DNA of 64,000 bases from Lepiota brunneoincarnata (lineage: Eukaryota; Basidiomycota; Agaricomycetes; Agaricales; Agaricaceae), in the NCBI GenBank assembly GCA_023014365.1, contig JAEBUN010000020.1:186001-250000 (forward strand), given 5' to 3'. Position numbers and translations under genes: made by a program. The notes beneath the pieces are model-generated. The model worked only from the letters and a program-made list of their open reading frames with translations, was not told the origin of the DNA and made no database searches. Of the stretch, positions 46,629-58,808 are shown one piece after another; the stretch's first letter is position 1; the number at the start of each line of letters is the position of its first letter.

Positions 46629-47762
46629 TTACTGTTTTCCAGGTGCCACAAAGTCCTTTGACAGGTCGATTTCGCCCTTGAGATGTGTGTTGGTGATCCG
46701 GACCTGGCGCTGTCTTGGTGCGCCGCCTTTCTTGCCCTTCTTCTTGTTTGTCGGTGCTTTGGGTACAGGTGCCTCTGCATTTGTGATTTGAAGACCATCT
46801 ATTCAACGAGGTATGGTATATGGCGTGGGTCTGGGAGGAGGGAGAGAAGGGTACGCACCCGAAGCCAACTGTTTGAGGAGATCCACGTCGTTTGGCACTT
46901 TAAGTGAATGCCAGAGATCATGGAATTCTACACAAACGTCAGCGACAAAAGTGTCCCCCGGTAAATGAGACACACCTTTCTCGACTTGCTTCCCGCCAGC
47001 CTCGTCTGTCGGTTTGATTTCGTTCCAGAACACCATCCTGAGCTGACCGTCTTTGACTGTCCGCGTAACCAACACCTCGCCTTCGTTCTCGAGTTCTTCG
47101 ATTGCTTGAGGTGCCTCTTTCCATGATTCTTTGAGAGCACGGACGGAGATGCCCCCACCTTTCCGGGTCTGTCGTTGGATTTCGGTGAGGAGGGCGGCTT
47201 TGTTACGAAAGCTGAATTCGTGCTGTGGGGGGGAATAAGTTTCAGGAATGAATGAAGCTGTTTGATGTGTACTTTGTACGTATAGAGATCTGTTTTGGGA
47301 TCATATTGGACTTTATCATGTGCGCGGAATTTTTCGAGAAGAATGACGTCGGTATCGAGAGGTGTGTTTGTGACAATGGCAATATCTTGCAATCTCATGG
47401 GATTGTGTGTGGACTGGGAGGATGTGAGGTCTTGTAACAATATTGCATCCAGGGCACATACTTTGAGATGATTTACGGCGTAGACGAGTTGGGTGTTGAC
47501 ATTGGTTCCTGTACCAGTGTCTGCGGGCTGTGAATATACGACATCTGGAAGGGGTGAACAACGTTCAGCTTGGAAAGTAAAAATGATGAGGTTGGGGAGG
47601 GGCTGAACTGGGCTTGGGTCGTTTCTTCTTTTGCGGAGATAATTCGTCGGTGTTATTAGAGTCCGCTGGCGTTGCTGGGCGTGGTTGTGAGTGCCAGGAG
47701 GTGTAGTTTTGTCTATGCAAGGCGGCTTTGAAGGCCGTAGCATCTGCTGCAAGCTTGGACAT
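46629..47762 (-). CDS. TFA2: Transcription initiation factor TFIIE, beta subunit
   Basis: Six exons give about 280 residues. MSKLAADATAFKAALHRQ starts at 47762, followed by a basic region (QKKKRPKPN) and QPADTGTGTNVNTQLVYAV. Then STHNPMRLQDIAIVT, LEKFRAHDKVQYDP and TYKHEFSFRNKAALLTEIQ form the winged-helix core. The diagnostic RKGGGISVRALKESWKEAP and VTRTVKDGQLRMVFWNEIKP follow. The C-terminus is Lys/Arg-rich (KKKGKKGGAPRQRQVR) and ends DLSKDFVAPGKQ. TFIIE beta pairs with TFIIE alpha in the RNA polymerase II pre-initiation complex in the nucleus and helps recruit TFIIH. The first intron uses a gttcag donor. Divergent from YAE1 with 97 bp between start codons. Confidence 0.92.
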
Positions 47763-47859
47763 TGTGGGTGTGGAGAGGGGGAGGGAGCAGTGCGGTGCCA
47801 GAGTGACTGTGACGCAGATTATATTTGTTTGGCACAGTTTCTTTTTATCTTTCTCTTCC
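47763..47859. promoter_or_regulatory. Shared bidirectional promoter, TFA2/YAE1
   Basis: Only 97 bp separate the two start codons of divergently read genes, so both core promoters must lie in or overlap this stretch. No clear TATA box; the YAE1 side is T-rich (tttctttttatctttctc). Confidence 0.6.
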
Positions 47860-48406
47860 ATGGAGGACTCGCCCTGGGACGAAGACCCAGATTACAGCGC
47901 ATCGCGCGATGCAGAGTGGTCCAAGATCTCGTCAGAATTTACCAACGTCGGTCGATCCTCGTCGTCGAGACAAGCTTCGTGACTAGTGCTCTGATGTACA
48001 GGTGGGCTATCGCGAGGGTATCACTGCTGGAAAGGAATCAGCGCTGCAGGAGGGTTTTGATACTGGTTTTGCACAGACTGGTGCTCCGCTGGGACGGGAG
48101 GTGGGACGTGCGCGGGGGATGATGTCTGCGGTGTTGGCGATACTGTCGACGCAAGCGAAGGAGCTTCCTCGGGAGCTTGAGTCGGAGGCGCGGGAAATAC
48201 TAGGCAAGCTAAACGAGGTGCGATTGTCGGATATTACGCCGCGAGACGTGGATGCGGAGGAGCACATGAAGGAACATCGCGAGGTAGAAGAGCTGGAGGA
48301 CATGCTCGCCGAGCTCGGTGGAAGTGGACCGCAGCGCCCGACGCTGGCCGATGTGCGTGTGCTGGTTGAGCGGGGAGAGCAGATAAGGGATATAATAAAT
48401 AAATAA
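47860..48406 (+). CDS. YAE1: Yae1-domain protein
   Basis: Two exons, 47860-47946 and 48002-48406, about 163 residues. The N-terminus is acidic (MEDSPWDEDPDYSASRDAEW). The Yae1 signature, deca-GX3-type glycines, is VGYREGITAGKESALQEGFD followed by GFAQTGAPLGREVGRARG. In yeast Yae1 with Lto1 links the cytosolic Fe-S assembly machinery to the ABC protein Rli1. The intron donor is gtcggt. The stop codon lies inside a short aaat repeat that also provides AATAAA signals, and the next gene starts 36 bp later. Confidence 0.88.
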
Positions 48407-48416
48407 ATAAATAAAC
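48384..48416 (+). repeat. AAAT tetranucleotide repeat with AATAAA signals over the YAE1 stop
   Basis: The sequence ataataaataaataaataa spans the last codons and stop of YAE1 and repeats the AATAAA hexamer several times. It is the only room for YAE1 3'-end formation before the Lon start at 48443. Confidence 0.6.
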
Positions 48417-48442
48417 AATTCTTGTTCTCAATCCTCCACCAA

Positions 48443-51400
48443 ATGGCCACCCCGAAGCTTCCCGTCCTCGCCCTCCCTCATCCCCTCGTCCTCCTCCCCA
48501 CCGCCCGCTTCACCATGCCAGTCACAAAGGACATTGGCGATGCTCTCCTCGCACTCATTGACCAGTCCGACGCTCTCCCCGTCATCGCCGCCGTACCCCT
48601 CACTCAACCCTCCTCCACACCCAACCAAGACTCCTCCCAACCAACAACCCCGCCACTCTCAGAATGGGCCACCGCTGCTAGAGTTCTTCGTCTCGTCAAA
48701 CCCCCAGCCCGCAATCCCCGACAGCCTTATCTTGTCTCACTCCATGGCCTCACCCGTGTCCGTCTCATACACATGCATGCAAACAAGGACAAGCTACAGC
48801 ATCTCGCAACCGAGCTGCCCATGCACGACGTCGAGTACCCACCCACGGAAAAGGTTCCCAACAGAGATACTGTCGATCGGTTCAAGCAGGCTGCTCTCAG
48901 ACTTCTCGATCGGCTTGCAAAGGACGCCGTTCAGCCGGCAAGAAAAGAGGGTTACAACAAGATTACCAACATGCTCGACGATATCACTGATGCACGCACT
49001 CCCTGGATGGCGGACGTCCTCGTCGGGAGCATCAATACTGAGTACTCTGACAAACTAGGTAAGCACGACCCTCTTGCTCTCTTTCTCGGGTAATCACCAA
49101 CCGGCTTCACGTGCTAAGTTATCCTGAGTACTCCTGATACTTCTGCCCGCTTATCCCTCGCTGCCGATATCTTCCTCAAACAAGCATCTATATCCGAAGT
49201 CTCAAAGAAAATCGCTTCTGCCGTCGATGAGTCTCTCTCAAAGCAACAGAAGGAATTCTTTTTGCGCCAACAGCTCGCTGCTATTCAGAGAGAACTTAGT
49301 GCACTCCAGCGCGGCGTTGGCAGCGGTACAAATGCACCTTTGGCTGATGCGGCTACGAACGCTACCACCGGTGGAAATAGCCCTGCAAGTGAGCTAGATG
49401 ACGATGAGCAGCACGAGGCAGACGACATGGCAGACCTGAAGCGACGTATCGAGGCCATGGAGCCTGGAAGTGAGGAGCGCAAGATGGGTGTGAGAGAATG
49501 GAGACGCTTGAAACGCATACCCCAGGGTAGCGTCGAGAATGGTGTCATTAGGAGCTATGTACGTTGTCCCTCGACTTCTCTCTTTTCTTCGCTCAGTTCT
49601 TCCAGCTTGAGTGGCTGACCGTTATCCCATGGCCCAATTCTACCGCTACCCCTTCCCCTACAACGAGCATCAAGGATAGGTCCTTCCTTGCCGCTGCCCG
49701 TACCCAGCTCGATGCAGACCATTTTGGTTTAGAGAAGATCAAGAAGCGTCTGATCGAGTATCTCGCTGTCGTCAGGTTGAAGGAGCTCAATGCCGAGAAG
49801 GAAGCAAAGGAACAGGAAGCAGCGGCAGTGGCAGCAGCCACGCAGGCACAGGAAGCAGCAGCCACATCACTGCCAAAGGATTCAAAAGCCGTTGCTATTC
49901 CCCACGACCAAGCCAAATCCAAGGTCACACAGCAACCATCCCCCATCCCTATCCCCGCACCTGCGCCCAAACGCCGAAGCCCCACAACCAAAGGCCCCAT
50001 ACTGCTCTTTGTTGGCCCACCTGGTACCGGCAAGACATCTCTTGGCCAATCTATTGCTCATGCCCTTGCCCGGCCGTTCCAGCGCATTGCACTCGGGGGT
50101 GTCCGCGATGAGGCTGAGATTAGGGGGCACAGAAGGACCTATGTGGCTAGTGGACCTGGATTGATCGTGCAGGCTTTGAGAAAGGCGGGCAGGCGGGATC
50201 CGGTGATCGTGTTAGATGAGATTGACAAGATTGGGCAGAGTAATTTCCACGGCGATCCTGGTGCTGCATTGTTGGAGGTTTTGGATCCGGAGCAAAACCA
50301 TACTTTCAATGTATGTCCTGCATTCTCATTACTTTTTTACCATTGCTTATGTGGTGTAGGATCATTATATCAATGTTCCTATTGACCTCTCACAAGTCTT
50401 GTTCATCTGCACCGCCAACACCCTCGGCACCATTTCCGCACCGCTCCTCGACCGATGCGAGATCATTCAGCTTTCAGGATACACCTACGACGAGAAGATG
50501 CATATCGCCCGACGCTTCCTCCTCCCTAAACAACTCAAGGCCAACGGACTCACAGAAGACCACGTGAAGATTACCGAACCTGCGTTGTTGGCCATTGCCA
50601 CCCGGTATACCCGCGAAGCTGGCGTGCGTAGTCTCGAACGCGCCATTGGAGGGGTCGTCAGATTCAAGGCAGTCGAATGGACTGAATGGGTGGAAAAATG
50701 TGAAGAAGGGAATAGAATCCCATCCATCGGTGTCAGCGAGTTAGCGCCAGGAGGTGGTGAATACCGACCCGTTGTTGAGGAACATGAACTTGAAAAAATT
50801 CTTGGTATCGCACGATGGGAGGAAGAAAAGGAACGAGAGGAACGAAGGGGTGTGGTGTATGGTCTCGTCGTGATGGGTCAAGGTGAAGGTGGGATTTTAC
50901 CAGTGGAGACTATGATGGTCCCAGGGAATGGCAAGTTGAAGCTGACGGGGAGTCTCGGGGACGTTATCAAGGAGAGTGGGGAGCTTGCGCTGAGCTGGGT
51001 GAAGAGGCATGCGTGGGAGTTGGGGATTGTGGAGATGAGGATGCAGGATCCGTTGAAGGTGCCTGAGGAGGTGGATGTCCACTTGCATTTGCCTGAAGGA
51101 GCGCAAAAGAAAGACGGGCCAAGTGCGGGCGTTGCGATGGTATGTGTTCCTTTGCTCCCTGTCTAGGGTGGTGTTTAACAGTTTGTGTCCAGACCTGTGC
51201 ACTTGTGTCGCTGCTTACAGGTGCATGTGTACCAACGAATATCGCAATGACTGGCGAGGTAAGCGACCTTTGTTAGTGTCTTTTCGCCAGTTAATTTCCA
51301 CCTCCCAATTGTGACAGATCACCCTCCGCGGGAGGGTATCCTCCGTTGGCGGTATCAAAGAAAAGGTGCTCGGCGCACACCGTGCAGGGATGACCAAAGT

Positions 51401-51602
51401 CATTCTACCATGGACAAATCGGAAAGACGTGGATCATGACGTTGCGATGGAGGTGCGGCGGGAGATGGAATTTGTTTTTGTACGGACTGTGGGTGAGGCA
51501 CTTGAAGCGGCGTTCGGAAAGGGGGTTATTGGATGGAGGAGAGGGGCTGCTGGTGTTGGGCCTGGGAGTGGGGATGGGGTTTTAGTTGAGAGTCGGTTGT
51601 AA
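48443..51602 (+). CDS. Peroxisomal Lon protease (LONP2 type)
   Basis: Six exons: 48443-49058, 49119-49558, 49597-50310, 50360-51139, 51193-51258 and 51318-51602; 966 residues. The N-terminal substrate-binding domain starts [19 protein letters not shown] with no mitochondrial presequence. [20 protein letters not shown] leads into the AAA+ module: Walker A GPPGTGKT, then [16 protein letters not shown], Walker [11 protein letters not shown], and [11 protein letters not shown]. The protease domain has the catalytic serine in [10 protein letters not shown] and the catalytic lysine in [15 protein letters not shown]. The C-terminus ends ESRL, whose last three residues are a variant PTS1, pointing to the peroxisome matrix. 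Role: ATP-dependent degradation of damaged or unassembled matrix proteins. Short low-complexity inserts occur before Walker A (Ala/Gln-rich, Pro-rich). Start chosen at the MATPKL methionine; an in-frame ATG lies 21 nt upstream. Confidence 0.92.
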
Positions 51603-52537
51603 GTTGGGGGTCGAAGGCGGTTGGGGATCGGTTGTGTGAATACTTTCTTGGTTTCTCTTTTTGCTTTAAGTGTTGTACAACAAGTCATTTATTCATTTTT
51701 GTATTCTTGGAATTCGCAACAAGCAACAGCTCTCGCCGCAGTCATTTTCATTGTCTCGCTTTTCTCTTTAAGTGGCAGGTTTTTCCGATGACAATAGCCT
51801 GTACAGGCCAGAGTGCAACTCGCAGTGAGGAGGAACAGCTCGTCCGGGTGGCCCTTTTGATCAACGGCACCCCGTAACAACCATTACAGAAACGGTCAGC
51901 GCCCTCTTCAAGGAGTATCTGATGAGCTTTCAGCCTAGGAGAGGCTCTGCGCCTCCAGGAAAATGGTAGACAAAGGGGGGACTGCCGCAAGTAACCGTAA
52001 TAAACGAAAACTCGAGCTTTCTAGATTACTCATGCATGTCCCAAAGCTGACACGCTTCTCGGGCTGTTCAGAGGCCCCCCGTGTAGTTCGACATTGAGTC
52101 CCCTCTTGATCACAACTGCCAAGTTCACTGTTGGCAGTTGGCGTCTGAACTTTGTCAAGGATCGAGAGTTTGGCGATTTGCGGTGCTTTTTTTTTTTTTT
52201 GAGGTGCTCCGAAGCCAGCGGCGAAATGTCGAAATTTTCAATCTTTCGAAGGGCTACGATCGAGGTATATTTATAGCCTGCTCGAGGCCCGACGCGCTGT
52301 TGATTTCCAATGACATGGTTGTAAGAATATAATACAACACTGTTTAAAATTTTAAACTAATAACACCAGATCCATGGTGCATGCACAGGTTGTTCAACAC
52401 CGGGTTGAACACATAGTAAGAGTTCTAGGTGTCTCTTGAATATGTTGACCCCTTTGTGACATTTACCACCACCACCGTGCTTGAAAGAGTGCTGTCAAAG
52501 TTCCCCCGATTTTCATAGGCGTGACGAATGTGAAGGA
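51603..52537. other. Gene-free stretch
   Basis: Lon 3' flank, then no recognisable gene. A T14 run lies at 52187-52200. Confidence 0.35.
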
Positions 52538-54008
52538 TCACCCTGTTCGCAAACACGGCACGAACCGTGCGGAATATGCTAAGGCAAGAAAAAAAAACCC
52601 TTTGGTCAAAAGGAGGGTTCCACTGAGGTCAATGAAAATCGGACATACTACAACGACAGAAAGAGCATATTTGGCTGAAGCGATCAGTGGCCACGTTAGA
52701 ATGTCATTGTCTTGTGTAAGACTTACAAATTCGCGAGTTAGTATTAGCGAAGCGAGAGAGGTCACTGTCAAAAGGTTCGTTGGAACTGGCGATAGCACGT
52801 CTCAGGACACTATAACTCACCAAGCTGGAAGACGTAGAACACGATCCCTATAACACATGGATTAACAAAAGTGTGTCAGGAACTCCAGTAAGAATCGTTC
52901 TCCTGCCTTCCATGTAGATCACCTGGAATAGCCTGCTCCTTTTGAAAAAGGTGATACCGGGTTCTCGGTCTGTACCAGAGATGTTACCATAAGCATAGCT
53001 GGCTTGCAGTTTGGGTCCTTACACTCTCTGATAAACGGAATGAGCATGAGGATCAGAAGCCCTAGAAAAAAGCGGCCCATCAGCTATACCACGCAAGAGG
53101 AACCAGTTGGAGAGAATACCTGTATCATATAAAGTCATCCAGACAAAACCAAGATATATGTCCATGGGGCCCAACGCCCCCAGGCAGCCGGTAAGTGGGC
53201 GTACGTCGAAATCTACCTGATACATTATCTCTGGTAAAGATCAGAGGGGAATCCTCAGTATACATACACTGGACGGGGATCATAGCTCTTTCCGCGGTCA
53301 CTGTGGAAAAGATAAAGCTTCCCAACATGGACGCCATAGTGCAACCGATAACCACAGGGTTCCGACGCCAGATCACCCATGCACGAAGAGTAAAAACAAC
53401 TGAAAATACAAGACTCAGTGATTTGGTGCTCCCTACGGCTTGGATAACAAGCTTACATTCGACGAGATGTGCACCAATCATGTACATCCCTTTGATATAA
53501 ATTCGTAAGTTGTACACTGTCAAGTGGTTGCAAAATAAAATAAAATACTGACACATGGTGGCTTGAATGGTGCCAGAACAGTAACGAGCCATATTGGGCA
53601 CATGATCGCGAAAATAGTTGAGGATAAACTCGACAATGAGAAGATATCGGTTGAACAGGAAGAGGACTTTTGCGGCACTCCATTTTCCTCGCCAAATGAG
53701 GGACACTTCCATTGGAAGGGTTAGAAAGTAGTCAAACACCTTTTTGGTCGATTAGTGAATGCGAAATGGGGGGGGGGGGGGACACAGGGAGGACACGCTC
53801 ACATAAAGTGCAACCATTGATACTGTCGGAAACGGATGTGTGAGTTCGGAACCGGAGATTGAAGGACAATTGTATTATACCATCGATATACTAGTATAGT
53901 ATGGGTGGTGAGTTCGGAAGATATGAGCAAGGAAATCCCACCGAGGTAGATACTCACCCATCCTGTGTATAGAAGTTGCAACGTCTCTTGCGAAAAACCG
54001 AGGGACAT
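52538..54008 (-). CDS. DUF6533-type multi-pass membrane protein (model incomplete)
   Basis: On the minus strand the pieces follow a common basidiomycete seven-TM-like family. The N-terminus is MSLGFSQETLQLLYTGW. Next is the DUF6533 core TVSMVALY joined across an intron to VFDYFLTLPMEVSLIWRGKW and KVLFLFNRYLLIVEFIL. A hydrophobic segment with FTLRAWVIWRRNPVVIG follows, then FSTVTAERAM, and DFDVRPLTGCLG to FVWMTLYDTGILSN. The first exon (end at the gtgagt near 53957) and the VSMVALY exon do not join in frame with the splice sites I can see, so there is either a 1-nt indel or a missed exon. The 3' end is uncertain; 52538-52798 adds another hydrophobic ORF. Function of the family is not known. 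One intron contains a G14 run (53768-53781). Confidence 0.6.
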
Positions 54009-57000
54009 GGGTAGGGTGAGGGGAGAGATGATAAGTGCGCAAGCTGTCAAGGTGGGCAAGTATAGCAGATTTGTCACCTGGTTGTCAATTGGGCGCCTTA
54101 TGAGAACACTCCCTCAGAAGGTTGAAACTGTCAGATCATTCTCATTTTCTATCTGATGTGCCTCTGACTGCGGGGGCTGTGGTTGGTTGGCTTAGAGCAG
54201 CAAACAAAGTTCAGCTTCGACAGTGATGGCTTAACAGTGGTATTATTCATTCCTCACTTGTAGACGCATGCTGAGATCAGGAGGTGAGTGTAGCGAAGTG
54301 GTGAGATGGCCTCTGCTAGGCACCGGAGAGATGCGACGCCCTATAAATACGTCAGAGATTTCTCACCAGAGAAGTTTTACATTCCCAGCCAGTGAAGATC
54401 GCCGACTTGGCCAGGGACATTCACAAGAAACTGTGGTCCCGAGCACCATGAGTGCATCCCAGGTAGACATGTTTTGGCGCAAACCCGGCTTTCCTTTGAG
54501 AAGAACTTGTCTTATCAGCCCGTGTTTCATACCCTATCATCGTGTCAACGACCATGATGGTTGACCCGATAAAGTGCTATCGGCAACGAGCTGCCAGATG
54601 GTGGTGATTGTCCGGGTGTTGTGAAAGCCGGCGTTGTCAGGCGTCCCCATAGATTGTGCCCATCTTTGAAGGCTGTTACTTGTTCCGATCTGCCCGCTCA
54701 ATTGTAGAAATTTCAGTTGCCACTCAGACATGTGACATTTGGTAGCACGTAGTAGGACAGGCAAATCCCGATTCATCGCTGTCTAGTGTGGTCTGGAACT
54801 CCTCAAAAAACCAACTCCGAGCATCCAACAGCCCGGGCAGTTCTTCAGAGCAAATTCAAAATGCATCCCGGACTCTGCGAAACAAAGGAGGTTGGATCTA
54901 CAACGAACGGTTTTCCCATCCGCCAAAAGACATTCCCGCCGACCAAACAACTCTCAATGCAGTCTCGGCGCCTTCTTAGACTGTTTTGACGGCATTGCTT
55001 TGTCTTTGGTGGCGTCTTGGCGTGCGCACCGCATACAAGCCGCGATCCACGCGATACCTGCCATCGGCCGGTACTATGGAATATGCAATCGTTTGCTCTT
55101 CGCACATAGGATCCGCCAGAGGACATATTGTGTGCAATACCATCCCGAAGGTTTCTGACCAACCCCCGAATGCCATATCCCGGTTGGAAGCCTCAATTCC
55201 TCCTTATCTACGTACTTGTACCCTGTGGTGCTCACGATGTACCTGGATTTAGGGTCCATGCATGCACATTCATTTTCAGTCTCTCACCCGAGCAAGGATC
55301 TTCATCCCAAGTACATACATGGCTGGCACCGAGTCTCTGCAGAGCCGGAAGCTGTCGTGCAAGTGACGCTACGATTGGTCCTAGGGATGCAGCCAGGCAA
55401 AAACCTGCCCCTTTTCGAAGCCGACGAGGGGATAGATAGAATGAGTCCTGGAATTTTCGACCTCGGCAAAGCACCACCATTGACAGGAACCCTGAGGCTG
55501 GTTTCCTGAATTTGCTTCGGAGTCGAAGAGCCTAGAACAATCATTCGGTCAAAGGGTAGCCTTTTTTTAAAAAAACAGCTTCTCCGTACTTCCCGCTACC
55601 CCAGGCTGTTGACGGATATTTCAAAATTTGGTCGGCCTTTGCGTACCAAATGGTTTTTTTTTTTTTTTGGTTTCGAGAGAGGTGATCCCATGCTATAGGC
55701 ATCCTAGGGGGAGTCAGAGTGGGGAATCTCTAGGCGGCGCTACAGTCGACTGCGAGTCAGAATCACCTTGCAACTTATGACCACGTCGTGTTAATGTCTC
55801 ACTCGGGCTATGTATATCAGCGGGAATCCAAGAAATGGCTCTCAAGCCGCTCCAACAATTCCTACTTCCTGTACTTCTGATTTCCCCGGAATCCGTAGCA
55901 CTGCTTGCATAGTCGTCCCGACAATGAAACACAATACACTCAGTGCGGTAACCAACGTGAGAGAGAGGAGGGGGAGTGTTGATTGGTGATCGAGTACCGG
56001 AAAATTATCGGTGATAAGTATGTAGAGGGACAGTCACTCCAGACTATCTTTTGACATATATTTTACACATTGGGAGAGATGCGTGATGCAGCATCCATTC
56101 TTAGGGGAGCCGATTGTTAAGCCTACAATTACTGCCATCGAATAAAGTGTCGGGTAATGATTCCTCGTCAAACAAGAGGTGCGTTAGTCCATGCTTAATT
56201 CTCCGTCCCGTTGGGTTTGATGTTTTTCCACCTGGAAACTGAACTTTCTACAACTTGGCAGTCAGATCAGAACAAGCAAAAGGCCTTCAAAGATGGACAC
56301 AATCTAAAGGAATCCCCATTGGCCTTACATCTGACACCTGTCGATGCACCATCATCCGGTGGCCTGAAACACGGGCTGAGAAGCTCTTTTGAAAGTAAAC
56401 CGGGCTTCTCGTTCTTTATCTGCATCAAAATAAAGAACCTTTTTCTGGGCGTAGTATTTGGGTTCATGTAAGGGTCAATCGTTGATTTTCCTCCTCTTAT
56501 CGATTCGAAACTTTGGCCTTGTAATAGGCACGTTTTTCACTCAAGTTAACAATGCCAAACACATGGAGCTTGATTTTACAAATTTACAGTACTGTAAAAC
56601 CTTCGGTAAATGATGATCTGGAACAGCTGTCCCTTTGCCTGCTTATTTTAACTAGCTGAGATGTGCTTCATAGGGCTAGAACGGGGAGCGATATCAAAAC
56701 ACCAGGCGGCTCATATGCAGCACTGGAAATTGGTGGGCCCTGGGCAGAGGTCTTTGTCACACGTCATGGACAAGATTTTAATTAGTGGTGGTAGGGGGAT
56801 TTGTGAGGCTGAAGTTAACTCACCCGCGACACTGGTTCCTCGTGTCTTACAAGTCGTGATGCAGCACTTAATATCGAGAGGATCAAATGGACAGAAGTTT
56901 GTGAACGAGGTGCCCCCCGCCACTAGCACACTCAGAGGTCAAAACACAGATGCCTGGTAAAACCCCATCCACTGTGTAGTGGCCATTCGTAAAACCCAGA

Positions 57001-58808
57001 ACGGAGTCAATAGAATCATTGATGGCACAAGTTTAGCAAGGGATCATTATATAAAAAGAGCAGCTTGCCGTTTGACCGAGGGAAAACTATCTCTACTTCC
57101 GATTCTGCATGGTTCCAGGGGAAATTTACATCAGATAGCATTTGCTGGGGCGTAGATGGGAGCTAAGATACCAATGGAAAGAATCAGTAACAAGACGTTC
57201 ACATGGGCACTGTCGAGAATACTAAGACGCATTCATGGAATCTTCCGAACAACCGCTAGGGCCACCTGCAAGCAAACAACACCGGGGATTGGTTGTTAAC
57301 TCCTTTAGCAGGTTTGGTCAAATTCCCCCATCCCAGTGAGTACTATTGTTGATGGGAATCGAACAGGTCTTCCGATTCACGAATGAATGCAATCCCTCTA
57401 GAAATTCGTCAGTAAGGGAGCGTAGAACGTCGTTCTCACGACTGTGGATGGAGCAGGAATCAATCAATTGGTTGGCCGCATGTGATGATGTTAATGAGCA
57501 GCTGACAAAACATTTGAAGTCGAACTAGACCTGGCACTTGCTCGATGGGCGCGCTACAACGGCCAATGAAGTGACCAGAGGCTTTAGGTGTATTATAGCT
57601 TCAGAAGCGCGATGAATCCGCCATCCCTTCTCACACTTACCTTCATCAATCACTATCATGACACTGAAGTCAGGAACGAACCCATCTACACACTATTTTA
57701 GACAAATCAAATTTGTAACGTTCAGTGCGGCCTAGAGCTGGCTGGTGACCCTTACCCCTACCCCGCTATACCCTACCTCGGCGAGTACTACCATTGATAA
57801 GAGCCCTGGGGCAGGGATTTCGAACGACTTCGAAATTGTTATCCCCAGTATGAGCGTGGATGTCGTTCCGAGGAAATCGGAATCAATCAACTTGTCAGTC
57901 CCATGTGCTGATGCTGGAGAATATTTTGCGGATATTTCGAAGTTCAGTAGGCCATTCCTGCGGACTGCTAACGGGCCCCGCGTAATAAATTGTTGATTTT
58001 AAAAAAAACAAAAAAAAAAGTAGGCCATTCCACAATAAAGTGACTGGATATTTTGCTTTTTCAGATGAGGCTCTAGTTTTGTGATTTGGGAAAGTCGGCT
58101 TCGCGACATCCAATGCCCAGTTATGTCCAGAACGGGGTCCGCGCCAGGTGAGGGTTTCTGCTAGTCCCGCATATTATGTCAAGGGCAATTGTTGGTGATT
58201 CGGCGATCTGGCGTCAAACACCCATTGATCCAAGCCGTACCAATGGCTGATGGTAAAAAGTCCAAAACCCTTCCTGGTACCGACGCCTCAACTTGCGATA
58301 AAGGAAACAGCGGTGTGTCTACTTATTCTGTCCTTTGTGCAGTAACTATTCGCCGATCCCATAGGCCGCAGCAGCGATTTCCCGTAAGGCGGGTATATAT
58401 ATCACAACGTCCGAGTAGACGTTCAATAACTGTCCCGCTCGGCTTAGGGTCGAGAGCCAGGAATAGCTTGTAATTCACCTCCCAGACAATCAAGCCCTGA
58501 CCCTTGGTGCGAAGACCCCTTCAGCGTCCAGAATAGAGAAGTGTTAGTGTACTACCGAAGCCGTAATCTACCGAGGCTGCATAATGGCATACTTCACTGC
58601 TCAAATATAAATAGGAAGTCCAGAGCCAAGGGACATGACGATACTTGTCTGAATCCAGAGACCGGAGATGTTAATTACACAGGGACGGCGTCTGACTAAT
58701 TTGAAATGCCCTGAGGGAGTGCTGGGGTGCCGTGGTGGGAGTCAACAACGAGAATAAAAAACATGAATAGATCTTAGTCGATTTCCAAAAGAGAGTAGTG
58801 AATAAGCT
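54009..58808. other. Long gene-poor stretch
   Basis: A clean TATA-like ctataaatac at 54341-54350 precedes an ATG at 54449, and ORFs at 54788-54979 and 55216-55509 (plus) might be exons of one gene, but I could not build a spliced product with a known motif. Homopolymers occur at 55654-55668 (T15) and about 57999-58019 (A-rich). ORFs at 56661-56960 and 57745-57996 have no motif. I see nothing else. Confidence 0.3.
54341..54350 (+). promoter_or_regulatory. TATA-like element without a recognised gene
   Basis: ctataaatac lies 99 bp before the next ATG (54449, atgagtgcatcc). Composition resembles TATA boxes of real genes in this window, but no downstream product was recognised. Confidence 0.3.

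Noticed and set aside
55216..55509. Possible propeptide of a serine protease
   Set aside because: A vague resemblance of one segment only; no catalytic motif or spliced continuation was found.
57346..57996. Possible diverged direct repeat sharing ggaatcaatcaa-ttg and ccatgtg-tgatg
   Set aside because: Only short scattered matches; not enough to support a repeat without alignment statistics.
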